DNA of 64,000 nt from Chrysaora quinquecirrha (GCA_014526335.1 JACTAT010000009.1:806001-870000); one strand, 5' to 3'. Positions 1 through 11,936 are shown, counted from the first letter of the stretch. Numbers and translations: made by a program. The notes: generated from the sequence alone by a model not told the origin.

Positions 1-3000
1 ACTGTCTCAACTCCTGGTGTTCTTTCATCATCATTTAGCTCATCAAAATCTATTAATCTGGATGCATCAGCAATAAGTCGATCAGTTGGATCAGAGCCAG
101 TGACACAGCAAGATGAGAGGCAAGAGCATAGTCATGTGCATGCCTCTTCTGTTGCCTCATCAACTGCTTCAGGTAGGAGTTACCAACATTCCAATCTGCG
201 CCACCTGCCTTTTTCATCTTGAAACTTTGCTGGCTTTGCATGCATTCAGGTATCTGCCTCTAAAATCCCATTTTTTAGTGTTGGGTGACTGCTGTTATCA
301 ATGTACCTGTGTACCGGCTTTTTTGCCAGCGTACTGGTCATTATTCATAACAATGTACCAGTGTACCAATTTTCAGGCATGCACATGTTGTGACTTTGTT
401 TTTCAAGTGTACCATGTACCAGATTGCTTTTGTACTGTACCAGGTCCATTTTTAGCCTGTCGTACTGTGTACTGGCTGCTCTGTACCAGCGTACCAGGTG
501 CTCTGTACCAGTGTACCGGGAAGCTCTCACCCCCACTTTATCAACCCCTATTCAAGCACACAATGTTCCAAACTTTGCAGATGGCTGTTAGAAACTTGTT
601 ACAATGAGCCAAACCACTCTGTTCATTACCAAAGTTGTCTCTGATGTTAACCATAGACATATTACTTGTTTATTTTCTAGTAAGCCACAGCTCAAAAGTT
701 GATTCAGTTCTGACTGGCATAGCATGTTTACAAGCAACAGTTCAAAATACTATGACTGATCCAGTCAGAGTCATTGATGAAAGTTTTCACTGGAATGAAA
801 GAGCCTTATCTGTGAGTACTTTCGATTGTGTAAGCAGAAAGACTTTTATTTCCACATAAACGAAGGCAATCAACTCTGCCGAATTTGATCAAACAAACTA
901 TTTTTATAAGAATGTTTTCCGAGATTTTCACCTTTTTCTCATTAGAACTTTTCTATCGCCCAGTTTGATCGAAAGTGGTTTGTGTGAACTTTTGCGCATG
1001 TGCCTCTCGATCTATATCGATCAAAACCGGGTCAAAACCATTGAATGATAGGAAAGACTGGTTGAAATGAAAACCCTGCGTAAGAGAGAAACCAGAAAAA
1101 GTTCGTTTTCTCGCTTTGGTTCTTCAATTAATCCTTTGGTCTTTCCGCTGCATCTCACAAGCTGACTGGTGTTTAGAAACCAATGACAATTCAGCGTTTC
1201 TTTTTAGTTTCGATCTTCATTTGAATATCAATCAGCCTCTTTCTGGCGTATATACTCTGATGCGTGTGAGAACAAAAAGCTTTAAGTATGTCCAAAAATC
1301 CCCAAAAATGTTTCCGCTGTTTCTTGCAACTCTGTAATATTAAGCTAATCAGCCCTCGTTTTTAGTCTTTACTAGACCAGTCTGACTTTCTTGTTGTCGG
1401 AGTCGTTGGAATGCAAGGGGTTGGTAAATCAACAGTTCTTTCAATGATTGGTGACAGAAAGAAGAAAAATTCGAGCAGAAGGTTAGGTTTTGTTCTGACT
1501 AAGACTTCGCTCCACTGCATTTTGCTTCTCCAATTTCTTTTTTCTGTTAGAGAGCATTTGGCTGTATAACTTTGAGAGTTACACGGCTATTTCATTGAGC
1601 TCTGTAGCCCAAAGGAAACGTCGTTGGCTCTCTGATCATGCAGTCCAGGTTCCAATCCCATATACCGTGGTATGCCACTTGTGGAAAAATCCATCCTTGT
1701 GCTCGCCATTCATGAAAAATAAATACAAATATGTATGGGGCTGAAGACGGCTCAAGAAAGCTGAAACACAAAAGTCAAACGGGAGGAGAGCCTTTGGGCT
1801 GTATGACTTAGAGAGTTACTCGGTGATTTCATTGAGCTCTATAGCTCAGTGGAAACGTCGTAAGCTCTCTGGTCATGCAATCCAGGTTCGAATCCCATCT
1901 ACTGTGGTATTGTACTTGTGGAAAAATTTATTTTTACTATGGGTATAAACTATGTTATCCTAACTGTTGAAACGAAGGTTCTCTTTCGAAGTTCTTAGCT
2001 CTAAATTTCGTCAGAATATCTTTTGAAAAGATTAGTTTTTCGACGGTTTTTTACAAATCTTTTAAACAGTTCGGTCCTGGTACACACCGGATAGCTATCG
2101 TTTGGTTTTGATTTTATATCGGAAAGGCCTTTGAATTACCTGGTACAAAATGATCCAGTTATTTGTTGAAAATCACCGCGCTTTGAAGGTGGCATGAGAT
2201 AACTCCGCTTCTCTTTGGTTAGTTGCAGTTTAACTATTGAAATCTTCTGTTTTCTTGGCTATTCAGTGCAGTTTAGTTGGATCTGTCTGATATAAAGATC
2301 GCTACGCAATGAGAGCTATCCCGATATAGTGCACCAGAAACATTTCTGGCAAACTGTTATTTATTTCTGGAAACATTGTTCTGATTTCTCTGTACTTTGG
2401 TTTTTAGGTTTTTATTCAGACCAGAAAACAAACAGGACATAGTATGTATTTGCATTAGTTACAAAATATTGAACAATTTAATTACGTCTTTGGAACTACC
2501 ATAATAATTCGATACTTCCACCGCACGAATAATTTCTTCCTTTAGATTTGAAGTTTTAAATAAGCCCCTCCTGGAGAATATGCCCCCCAAATCCTGACAA
2601 ACTACTGAAAGATGCATACTATGAAAGAGAGAAAAACATATATAAAATATATAGCTGTCTCTTCTAAAACTTATCCCATCAAGGACATAACTTAGATCCC
2701 TGTTATGCTCTTTAGAACTGATAGGTCGCTGTTAACAGAGCTGCACTGGACTCCAACACAACAATTACAGCAAGTGGGAGGGACTTGTGTAGCCAGTCTA
2801 GACATAACTTACTCGATCTCAATTTTCTTTGCAGGAAAGATCGATGCATAAAACAGAAGGCATTGATTTGTTCGTGACTTCAGAAAGAATGATTTTATTA
2901 GATACACAGGTAACGAATCGCAATAACTCAAATCATCTATTGCCATTACTATGTCTATCGCTATTGCTATTATTACTTGTGTTACTATTTCTGTTACTAA

Positions 3001-6000
3001 CACCATCACTATTACTTTTACTGTTATTATTACTATTACTATTACTATTACTATTACTATTACTATTACTATTACTATTACTATCACTATTACCATTACT
3101 ATCACTATTACTGTTACTATTTCTATTATTATTACTATTACTATTACTATCACTATAACTATTACAATTACTATCACTACTAATATTACTATTACTATTA
3201 CTGTTACTGTTACTATTACTATTAGCATTACTATTACTGTTACTATTTCTGTTACTAATAACATTACTATTACCATTAATATTACTATTTTCACTACTAT
3301 TACTGTTACTGTTACTTTTTCTATTATTATTACTATTACTTTTAATATTACTCTTACTATTATTATTACTGTTACTATTACTGTTATTATTATTGTATTA
3401 CTATTACGGTTACTATGACTAAATACATTACAATTTTTGGATAATCGTCCCCGATCAAATAAACCCCGTTCTCAAAAGAGATTTCTAATTGTGTCGTATG
3501 TTTCTTTTAGCCACTGTTAAGCCCTTCTGTCCTGGACAAATTTCTACGTCATGATAAGAAAGTGCCTTCAGACTTTGGAACACCAGAAACATGTGTAGAA
3601 ATGCAGGTAACAAGACAAATCTCTTTATTGTTCTCCTGGAAAATATTAGTGCAATGTTCGAAAAATCACGGCCTTTGCAAGACGATATAAAATCGGCTTT
3701 TCTAATCATCTTAAGCTGATTAGTCTTCTCTATTGAAATCAAAATAAACTTCCTAAGTCCAAACAAATTGTAACCCCCTCACCGTCCCCCGTGGTATGGA
3801 GTCCCTTTAGTGTTCCATATCTTTTTTTTAGGTACTCTCGGCCTCTTTTCCTTAACCATTTTTTCTTCCCGACTATCAAAGATCTAAAATTTTCTAAAAA
3901 ACAGACTTGTTAAAGAAAGCATTCACTCAGTTCTATCAACTCCTTGTATCAATCAAGTATCTTACTCAAACCCAGAAATCTGGCTGAATAACATCAAAAG
4001 TTGCACTGAACGCAATTCTGGCGCCACAAATTTTAGAATGTGAGCGAAAAATTCCGAGCTTCCTCGCGGGTCCGGTTAACTTCACACCTTTCGATCCGAC
4101 CTTTGCAATAAATAGGAAAGAAACCACACTTCTCATTGCCCGGTGATGGGAGACGGATTTCTCCCGAAACGTTGCCCTACTAAATATCAAAAGCTTGTCA
4201 TGATAAGTGGTGACATGTCTAATACGGTGAAATTTTCTGGTCAAGCAAAATGCTTTATTGTTTTTCTACGCCACGAAACATTTCTCATTAAGCATTTCTT
4301 GCTTGTATCAAGCCGAAAATGTTGGCAGGTGCTTGAATTCTCAATCAAATACTCGAATCAACCCTAACCACCGTTCACTTTACCGCTTAACCGGCTTAAT
4401 CACCACAGATCTTTCTTTAAAATCGTTCCACCTTAAAACTCTTACCATTACTGTTTTGTATATATCTCTTTTCACATACTGATGTTACAGTTACTGATAA
4501 ATATCATAGATCGAAACGTTTAGAAAAGTCATGTTTATTTTTGAATTTCTCTTTTCACATATATATACATAAATGATTTTTATTTTCCACAGTCTCTGCA
4601 AATCCTAACTTTCTTATATACAGTATGTCATACTGTTGTTGTTGTCATGGATCATTTTGCTGATTATACATTATTCAAGTGAGTAACGGAATCAATTAAA
4701 ACTACACTTATCTTTCTTTCTGGGTTTCCAAATAGTGGTCCTGCTCAACTATTTATTTCTAACGACAAAATCATTACCATACGAATAACAATTACCGTTG
4801 ACTTATTCTATGGATCGTAGTTTTCGCTGTTATCGGGATCGTTCGTAGCAGAAGGATCTTTAGCTGCTGTTTAAGTTTTACGTGCGCACAGAGAACACAC
4901 AGAGCCAGACGACATTTGAGAGACGATTCTCTATCATGTCTGATCAACTGACTTTATACAGACTTCATATTGACTTCGTACTGACTTCGTACTGACTGAC
5001 TACTTATTTACAGAGTCACATGATCTATTGCGCAGTTAGAAATTATACATGCAACTATGTTCTAACAGAAAGTTCTCGTTATAATGACGTACAAGTACTT
5101 ACATAAATAGATAGAATGTATGGAAAGATCATAACGTGCAAGAAGACATACACAGTGTTTACATGAAGTAGCTGTTCCTACTCCATCGCCCCTTAGGCCA
5201 ATCTGATATAGACAGGACGCTCAGAACTAGGTATAGATAGATATGTATAGATAGGTCACTCTGACCATCAGAGCATCCAATTCAATTTTTAAGTAAGTTT
5301 TTGTTGCTGTTGCTTAAGGCTGCCGTTGCTGTTTGTAATGAGTCTATAATTATCGTACTTCCTCGATTAAGCACCTGGGGTCCTCATTTAAAAACCCGTC
5401 TCAAAGAGGAGCAAATTTATGAACAAACTTACGTTCTGGCAAAAAGTAAGTTTTGCATCAGCTAGCAAAAGGTGTCTCGTGATTCATCCAATCAAGAGCT
5501 TGCACATACAGTATTAAAAGAGTGTCAGGGATAAACCTAATAGGCAGCTGAATCCAAAGGTGGCGCTCATTTGAGGGAGGGCGAGGGCGCTTTTCGCGCT
5601 AGCGAATCTATACGCACTACTGTTGTGAGTTATTTTGCTTGATGTGGGGGGGGGGTTGTTATGCTTTCTGAGGTGGTTTTTTGCGTACCGTAGAGGAAAA
5701 ACACTAATGTGGTGGGTTATTTTGCTTGATGAAGTGGGTTTGTTTGCTTGCTTTTATTTCTTGCTTTTATTTCCTTATTTTTTTTGTGGTGGATAAGCAC
5801 TGCTGTAGTGGGTTATTATGCTTACTGTGGTGGTTTTTTGCGTACTTTGGTAGATAAGCACTACTGTGGCGAGTTATTATGCTTGATGTAGTGGTTTCTT
5901 TTGGGTACAGAATCCACCACAGCACGCAAAAAATACCATAACACCACATCCAGCATAATAGCCAACCACGGTAGTGCATATCCACGCCACTAGTGTGTAT

Positions 6001-9000
6001 AGATTCGCTAGCGTGTTTTTCGAGGAAATGCGGTATTTCTTATATTTTCCTCAAAAGATTCCTCAAGACAGCAGAGATGCTGAAGCCATCGACTGTTGCT
6101 CATTCTGTCCAAGATGGAACTACAAGGTAGGCGTTTTTCAAGTATTGATTTTTCTGTATCTATTTCAATTTTCCACTAAGTCTAAGGGAATTGAATGTTA
6201 TCGCTCTAAGTAACGGACTCATTCTGTTGTAAGCCTTACCTAGACTTATCCACGAGTCTTACTATTCGCAAACAACAACCAACAATTACCCGAACACTTA
6301 CAACAACAGGTTGCTGTTTGCTTCATAGTACACTCTGAGGAAACAGCTGTATGTTGTTGTAGTTGTAAGAAGCTTTCTGAAAGAGTGGGAGGAAGATAAT
6401 AAGTCTAAGACCCCACAACAACGCTCTAACTACTCTGGGCAAACAACAGTTATTTTGTTGTAGTTGTTAGAAGCTGTTTCCGAAAGAGTGGGAGGAAGAT
6501 AATAAGTCCAAGCCTTGCCCGTAGAACGCAACAAAGGTATCGGGCAAAAGGCTTGAAAATACTGATAAAGCACTAAATTGATTTTTATTCAGAAACCTTT
6601 TTGGCCTTTAGAAGAATTGATTTGCGTTTTGTATTTTTTCAGTTCAAACTCAGATGAATTGGATGAATATTTTCCGCACATTGGTAAGTAATTTACTGAC
6701 ATTTGCAGTGACGTTGCGATGTTACAACTCTGTAGCTGCCATTATTGAGTTGGATTGCTAGCTACTTAAAACAAGGTCTTCCTTTCTCCTGACCACTCTT
6801 GGATTCCTATTTGCAGTTACTGCCCTAGATTGATTACCTGAGTCGTAGTTATCGCTATTGAAAGGAATGCTAGGACGCTCAAACTACGTTCAATCCCGTT
6901 TGAGCGGCCTCCGTTTGGTATTAGTCTCGGTCTGGTGAGCGACAACTGTTACTCAAGTTCAAGTAATAAGTCTAATGCTGCCCAAGTTTATCTTTTTGAA
7001 AATTTTCCAACCAACTTTCCACCCCGTTAGTATAAGACAGTTCTTGTATGTTGGTTTTTTTCTGGGTTGAATACAGTAAAACCTGTACATAAGAACCTAC
7101 GTCTTGAAACATAGCCTCTTCAGTTTCTTATGTAATGCGATATATAACATAATCAGTGTGTAGGTCCTTAAAAGGGGTCTTAAGCAATTGCAAGGAATCA
7201 TAAAGCATGGTTTAAGGTTTTGCAGCTTTAGGAGGCCACTTTTTCTCAATGTTCTGAATGCAATGTGTTTTGAGTTTGTGAAAGAGGTTAACCCAAGCAC
7301 AAGTTGCGTTTAAACCCCAGTGCAGTGAGAGGGATCTGAGCCCCCTTAATTAAGAATCTCCTTAGATATCAAGCTAAAACTTCCGGCTTAAGGTTCTTAA
7401 TAAATGAAGATTCTTATGTGCAGGTTGTTACTATATACACGTTTTCTATTTTGGACAACCTTTATAAGAAACATCAGACTAAGCTTTGGGTCAAATTTGA
7501 GTTTTGCTCATAACGTCTGCAGGCGTAAAGCCCTTGTCTAGAAAGGCTATTTAAGCATGTTAATCAGCAATCATCGTTTCTGTTTTCTAGCGTTCGTTTA
7601 TAATCGAAGTTGTAGAAGTGATTTCAATGCTTCTCATCTGAATTCAGTTTGTCAAGTGACCGATAAATTGTTTGAACATTCAAGATTGAAAATCAGAGGT
7701 AGCTATATGAACGATTTTGCTATATTTTTTCAAGACAATGTCTCAGTCCCTGCATACAGTCCTTGAAGGTGCTGTGGCGTCGTGGTGTAATCCAGCTGGC
7801 TCGTGGTGTCAGAAGCTCAGTGTGGTCAGGGTTGGAGCCCAGCGCTAGCGTCACGGCCAGGGTCGAGGTCTCGATTAGTGAACCTACTACTGAGATCCTA
7901 GCGCTAAAACACAATTTCACCTTCACCTTCATACCATATCTTAATGTATCTTATACTTGAAAACTTTTCGTTCACAATGTGTTTTTGCAAAGCGTTAAAC
8001 ACTTCTTTTCCTTCAAGGTAGTGCATCGATCTTAGGAGCAAACCTTCTTTCATGTTGCAAACTGAAGTCTTTTGATGATTATCAAGACCTGAATGTTTTT
8101 CTGCTACCAGAGATGGATGAGAACGATTTGAAAACAGGTACGTGAGCAGAGACCAGTATGCATACGTCGCAAAACGCGAGGCCCTGGCCAAACGATCAAA
8201 CATTTGCTTTGCAAATGCTTTGCAAAAAATGTTTGACCGTTTTTTTTTGACACCTTGCAAAACATTGCTTATTCTCCTTAGCAATGTTTTTGAAAAAGTT
8301 CAATAGCATTTTCTGCTTTTTGCAAGTCAAAAAATTTTAAATTATAAACAATGTTTTGCGACGTAGTCAAACAGTCTAACATTTGTTTGACAAGCAAATC
8401 TCAAATGTTTGACAAGCAATGTTTGATGATTTGGTTAGGGCCTAACAGCCTAGTACTTATTTTTTCTCTAATTTTCGCTTCCCTTGGCCCTGGCCAAACG
8501 ATCAAACATCGTTGATCAAACATTTGAGCTTTGCTTTTCTTGAGAATATTAGAAATGTTTTTGAAGACATTTTCTTCTTTTCAAAAGCAAAAAAGTGTTT
8601 GAACTACACTACTGTTCGAAAAGTTTGGAAACGGTCGCTTAAAAATGGCCGCCAACAGCGGCCAAGGGCCTAATCCAAGAAATTTTCATTTTAAAGTCAG
8701 AGGTCATGCGGCCATTATCTTGCTAAGTTTAGGCGGGAAAATGTTCGTCACTGCACTCGCCATCATTTTAAATCGAAAGGAGAAGATTATTTCGATGGTA
8801 TAATAGAAAAATACACAAAAACTGAGAAGCTTTGCCTTCAAAAACCAAGGAAAAGATTTTTAGGACTACTGATCTGAAATTATGGGAAAGAGAGGGGTTT
8901 CGTTACTCCAAGATGGAAAATTTTGCAGTTATTTGAAGCCCAGTTGTTTTAGCTTTTCCGTTGTAGTAAAAGTTTTCCTGAAATATCGATTTTTACAAAG

Positions 9001-11500
9001 TTAATCAGGGTTAAATTTTCTAAACATTTTTCAGGTGAGCCATTTTTAAAGGGTCTTTTTCAACAACAAATGTTTTGTCAGGTATTAGACTAAAAAAGAG
9101 GCAAGATCAAAACAATTCAAACACATATTCGAAAACTAGAATAAATGAGCAGTACTTTATCAAAATCTTGGAGTCATGAGTCATTTTACAAGGGAGCAGA
9201 ACGATATTTGAAAAACCACACTCTTCTGTCATGTTATAAGTTCACTCACCTGAAAAATGTTTAGAAAACTTTAACCCTAATTAACTTTGTAAAAATCGAT
9301 ATTTCAGGAAAACTTTTACTACAACGGAAAAGCTAAAACAACTGGGCTTAAAATAACTGCAAAATTATCCATCTTGGAGTAACGAAACCCTTCTCTTTCC
9401 CATAACTTCAGATCAGTAGTCCTAAAAAATTTTCCCTTGGTTTATGAAGGCAAAGCTTCTCAGTTTTTGTGTATTTTTCTATTATACTATTGAAATTATC
9501 TTCTCCCTTCAACTTTAAATGATGGCGAGTGCAGTGACGAACACTTTCCGCCGAAACTTAGCAAGATAATGGCCGCATGACCTCTGACTTTTAAAATGAA
9601 AATATTTTGGATTAGGCCCTTGGCCGCTGCTGGCTAAATGGCCATTTTTTTGAGCGACCGTTTCCAAACTTTTCGAACGGTAGTGTACTTGTTGGTCTTA
9701 GCCTTTTGAGTCCATATTGGTACTTTATCGAGTTATGTATGACAGAAAAATGCATTCTTTTAGTCGATCATATATGATTTATAAAAATCATGCTTTTTGT
9801 GAATAATTGTATAAACCCCCTCGTTTAAGCCCCCACCTCGAATAAGCCCCACACTCCTTGCTGGTTGCTGTTAGCCTTTTGAGTCCATATTGGTACTTTA
9901 TCGAGTTATGTATGGCAGAAGTATGGTTTCTTGTAGTCGATCATATATGATTTATAAATCATTCTTTTGTGAATAATTTTATAAGTCCCCTCGTTTAAGC
10001 CCCCACCTCGAATAAGCCCCTCGAAAATATTGAAAATGATTAAACCCCAGGGGACTAATTTGAGGATTTACAGTATATCCCTTATATCCCGGACAGTTCA
10101 TTTTAAAAATTTTTTGTTGACATTGTATGTGTTGCTTCATCTTCAGAGAAAGAAAATTGCAGATTAATAACGAGTTATCAAGGTCATCCAAGTTTTGCAT
10201 CATTGGTCTCTTCTTTGCGCAATCAACTGGCGTCAATGCCAAGACAACATCTTACACATCATCCTTTGACTGAACGAACATGGTGAGTAGGGCTACAAAG
10301 GGGAAAGGGAGTTGCCAATCTTGCTTTTTATATTGCCTAAGGACCTGATTTTATGAGAAAAACGTCTCGTCTAGCCAGGACGGGACGTTTGCCGAGATCT
10401 TATTCTTGTTGGTAAACCCTTACAAAACTTGAGTTGCGATTTCATGAGAAAAATTTCCAAATTCCCAAAAACCATATTCCAAGCTATGCATGGAAGTCCT
10501 GAAACTTTTATACTCTAAAAGTACACGTTTTTTTTTAATAAGAAAATGGTTTATAAGAAAGTGGTGCTCAAGATCTTAAAAACTTAAGAAAGTTCAATAC
10601 TGGATTCTTGAAGCTTAAGAAAGTTCTGTTTCATATTTTCACTATTAATGCTCTGTATGTTATTTTCTCTCTTTTGTTCAGTCGTTTATCCTGCTATTAC
10701 ACGAGTCTTATGACTATTTTCTATGAAAAACGTGATATTTGTGCAATGTATACAGTGCCTTAAACTGTGCGTTTGCAGAAATACTACATTCCAAAAAGTT
10801 TTCCTAAGAAAGTCACAAGAAAGATTTGGTACTGAAAATATGAAATATCTAAGAAAGTTTCAATACTGGCCCAAAAAAAACTTTCCTATAAAATAAGAAA
10901 CATGTACTTTACGATGGAAGGACGCAGAAAAAGTATAATTTTCTCTTATTTGCAGATAATTTAAATGGTCTGCAACTATTACCCATTCATTGCGGCTGGG
11001 ATCAAAACGCTCAGCTGAATTCAGGCATTGTCTTGAAGCGCCGTCATAGCCGCCGACGGCATATAAAAATCTGCGTAGCACTCCAACGCCAACAGAACAC
11101 TCATCGACGGAACTGGGCGTCATTCATTTGCACGTCTATCGTAAACCTCACAAGTATTAGCTGTACTATCAAACCCCCCGAAAGCATACAAATATCCGTT
11201 TATAGCAGCAGCTTGTAATGTGCTAAGACGGGCTTCCATCGACGCAACTGGTCGCCATTCGTCTTTGCGAGGATCATAACTATCGGCAGTGTGGACTCGC
11301 AGCGAGCCATTGAAACCTCCTAGGTCCTACACAGTAGATTAGGCCGTTCAGGACAGCAGCACCAGCGCGAACCATTAAAGAATTTGCAGATAATATTTTC
11401 TATACCATTTCTGTACTGTTTACTTTACTTTTCTTGTTTTTATACCAGGTTTCACTATGCTGCAAGGACTTGGGAAGCAGTTAAAAATCACCACTATTAG
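1..11500 (+). CDS. SMG9: SMG9, nonsense-mediated mRNA decay factor (3' 13 exons; N-terminus outside window)
   Basis: SMG9 is the G-fold regulatory subunit of the SMG1-SMG8-SMG9 kinase complex that phosphorylates UPF1 in nonsense-mediated decay. Coding exons read here: 1-172 (partial), 681-811, 1366-1481, 2408-2441, 2835-2909, 3511-3606, 4593-4678, 6058-6126, 6643-6683, 7591-7698, 8018-8137, 10147-10282, 11449-11500 (stop TAG 11498-11500). All introns are GT-AG, every phase joins, and the sum is 1236 nt (411 residues plus stop). The first exon is Ser-rich, as in the SMG9 N-terminus. Exon 3 carries a Walker-A-like motif GMQGVGKST. Later landmarks fit the human protein as I remember it: GIDLFVTSERMILLDTQ, the FLYTVCHTVVVV strand, FLKTAEMLKPST, YQGHPSFASLVS, and the C-terminal WFHYAARTWEAVK. 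The human protein is about 520 residues, so roughly 100 N-terminal residues are missing. It ends shortly after the WFHYAAR block, without the longer vertebrate tail. Confidence 0.93.
285..525. repeat. degenerate GTACC-rich tandem repeat in SMG9 intron
   Basis: The words TGTACCAGTGTACC, GTACTGTACCAGG and variants recur about ten times over 240 bases of the intron following exon 1-172. GTAC is self-complementary, so each copy can pair with any other. No coding signal is seen. Confidence 0.55.
1557..1785 (+). repeat. tRNA-derived SINE, family B, copy 1
   Basis: This is a diverged copy of the element that follows it, with A-box-like tagcccaaagg and B-box-like ggttccaatcc. After the tRNA-like head comes a tail with tgtggaaaaatccatcc and an AT-rich end. 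It lies in the SMG9 intron between exons 1366-1481 and 2408-2441. Confidence 0.7.
1790..1940 (+). repeat. tRNA-derived SINE, family B, copy 2 (intact pol III boxes)
   Basis: The head contains a near-perfect A box (tagctcagtgg, 1842-1852) and a perfect B box (ggttcgaatcc, 1885-1895), spaced as in a tRNA gene. The sequence between them does not fold as a clean tRNA by eye, and the same head recurs at 1557, 48150 and 49970, so I call a SINE rather than a tRNA gene. It is in tandem with copy 1. Confidence 0.75.
2940..3418. repeat. (TTACTA)n microsatellite in SMG9 intron
   Basis: This is a roughly 480-base hexanucleotide tract, ATTACT repeated with scattered substitutions, directly after the SMG9 exon 2835-2909. 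Long open frames on both strands here are artefacts of the six-base period. Confidence 0.95.
3780..4592. other. intron sequence without recognised feature
   Basis: This is part of the SMG9 intron between 3606 and 4593. Short open frames exist on both strands, but none shows splice support, a domain or a recognisable repeat. Confidence 0.5.
5592..6013. repeat. inverted-repeat element built of CACTACTGTGGTGG units (family E)
   Basis: The block starts with gctagcgaatctatacgc and ends with gatt-cgctagcg in the opposite orientation. Between lie many copies of short words such as cactactgtggtgg and ttattatgcttg, in both orientations. Related blocks lie at 43512-43695, 62997-63065 and near 63475-63515. 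It ends only about 45 bases before the SMG9 exon at 6058, so it supplies sequence close to that 3' splice site. Confidence 0.6.
6170..6535. repeat. palindromic MITE, family C (ends near AGACTTATTACACGAGTC)
   Basis: It contains aataagtctaag ends, an internal caacaacaac/ttgttgttgt pair and two near-identical halves sharing gaaagagtgggaggaagataataagtc-like sequence. The same family recurs at 6838-6975, 31790-32125, 43702-43852 and 49700-49832. Confidence 0.6.
6838..6975. repeat. MITE family C, diverged copy
   Basis: It begins gagtcgtagttatcgctattg and ends aagtaataagtctaatg. It shares the gacgctcaaac core word with the other family C copies. Confidence 0.5.
7766..7935 (+). repeat. tRNA-like SINE, family A, forward copy
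   Basis: The roughly 165-base unit starts gtgctgtggcgtcgtggtg and ends ttcaccttcacc. It has a tRNA-like head with a B-box position reading ggttggagcc, one change from consensus. Four further copies on the minus strand retain a better B box. It sits just after the SMG9 exon 7591-7698. Confidence 0.75.
8168..8455. repeat. palindromic MITE, family D (ends GGCCCTGGCCAAACGATCAAACAT)
   Basis: The left end reads ggccctggccaaacgatc and the right end is its diverged reverse complement, ending gttagggcctaa. Much of the interior is repeats of the word caaacattt in both orientations. This family has about 13 copies in the window, nearly all in introns. Confidence 0.75.
8484..8606. repeat. MITE family D, truncated copy
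   Basis: The left end (ggccctggccaaacgatc) is clear, but the expected right end is replaced at about 8605 by the foldback element, which suggests insertion into this copy. Confidence 0.6.
8607..9685. mobile_element. 1.08-kb foldback element with Tc1/mariner-like ends
   Basis: The ends read cactactgttcgaaaagttt and its complement, flanked by TA on both sides (8605-8606 and 9686-9687). The two arms (about 8607-9041 and 9244-9685) are near-complete reverse complements over about 435 bases, leaving a loop of about 200 bases. TA flanks and a CACTAC-type terminus recall Tc1/mariner non-autonomous elements. No transposase is encoded. In SMG9 pre-mRNA it would form a long double-stranded hairpin. 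Confidence 0.85.
9694..10050. repeat. tandem duplication of a ~172-bp block
   Basis: The block starting ttagccttttgagtccat at 9698 is repeated from 9871. Both copies contain cgatcatatatgatttata and end in cccctcgtttaagccccc. The differences are few, so the duplication looks fairly recent. Confidence 0.75.
10525..10890. repeat. dispersed repeat shared with window right end (family F)
   Basis: The segment beginning tggtttataagaaagtgg and continuing with gattcttgaa-cttaag and ttttcactattaa matches 63725-63850 in order. Its right side returns to ctttcctataaaataagaa, suggesting inverted ends. Confidence 0.6.
10938..11372 (-). pseudogene. kelch-repeat (KLHL-like) pseudogene fragment inside SMG9 intron
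   Basis: Reading the minus strand gives parts of four kelch blades: LNGLIYCVGG, then GSLRVHTADSYDPRKDEWRP, then INGYLYAFGGFDSTANTCEVYD, then LYAVGGYDGASRQCLNSAERFDPSRNEW. The paired Gly, the Tyr and Trp spacing are typical of kelch motifs. The frame is broken by about seven extra bases after the first CVGG, by a TGG-to-TGA stop in the conserved Trp of the third blade, and by a shift just after it. No BTB or BACK domain is present. It is on the strand opposite to SMG9, between its last two coding exons. Confidence 0.8.
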
Positions 11501-11930
11501 CAGAATACCAGAGGCTACTTACAACGTAGCAAAGTCAATGATATCTATATTACGAGAACTGAAAGCGCTATAAAAGACAGGTATTTCATCGAAGAATATT
11601 TTATATAGAATATTTTAGAAAGCAAAAATTGAGCTTACGGGCTTGATAGAACTGATTTGCACAAAACACAAAATTAAGCTTAGAGCTTAAGGCTTCAGAA
11701 ACAGGGGAGAGACTGTCGTAATAGTATTTGTGAATTTATCATTACTTGGAAAACGTTTGTTTGTATTGATATATTAAAATTTGAGAAATTCACTGATGAA
11801 GTGAATGATTATGTAACTTGTTTGTTGTTGGTGTTCAACACAATGTATCAGATTAATACCCAACGTTGAATTTGTTTTTTGGAGCGCATAAGGCAGACAA
11901 TTAACAACCATGCATTAGTTAAATTTTTGC

Positions 11931-11936
11931 AATAAA
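11931..11936 (+). terminator. polyadenylation signal AATAAA of SMG9
   Basis: A canonical AATAAA hexamer lies about 430 bases after the SMG9 stop and before the convergent minus-strand gene. Assignment to SMG9 is by position only. Confidence 0.6.

Noticed and set aside
113..607. 164-codon plus-strand frame
   Set aside because: It runs from the end of an SMG9 exon through its donor into a GTACC-rich intron. The real frame is different and phase-linked to the exon at 681.
1790..1940. Possible functional tRNA gene
   Set aside because: The pol III boxes are good, but no clean acceptor stem is visible and related copies recur, so a SINE is more likely.
2809..3418. Long Ile/Thr/Val and Leu open frames on both strands
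   Set aside because: Products of the TTACTA hexamer repeat, not genes.
3966..4244. 92-codon minus-strand frame in an SMG9 intron
   Set aside because: No recognisable domain, and it overlaps another frame on the opposite strand with equal lack of support.
4800..5250. Possible solo LTR (short repeats, tactgacttcg tandem)
   Set aside because: I could not find matching ends, a target duplication or a second copy.
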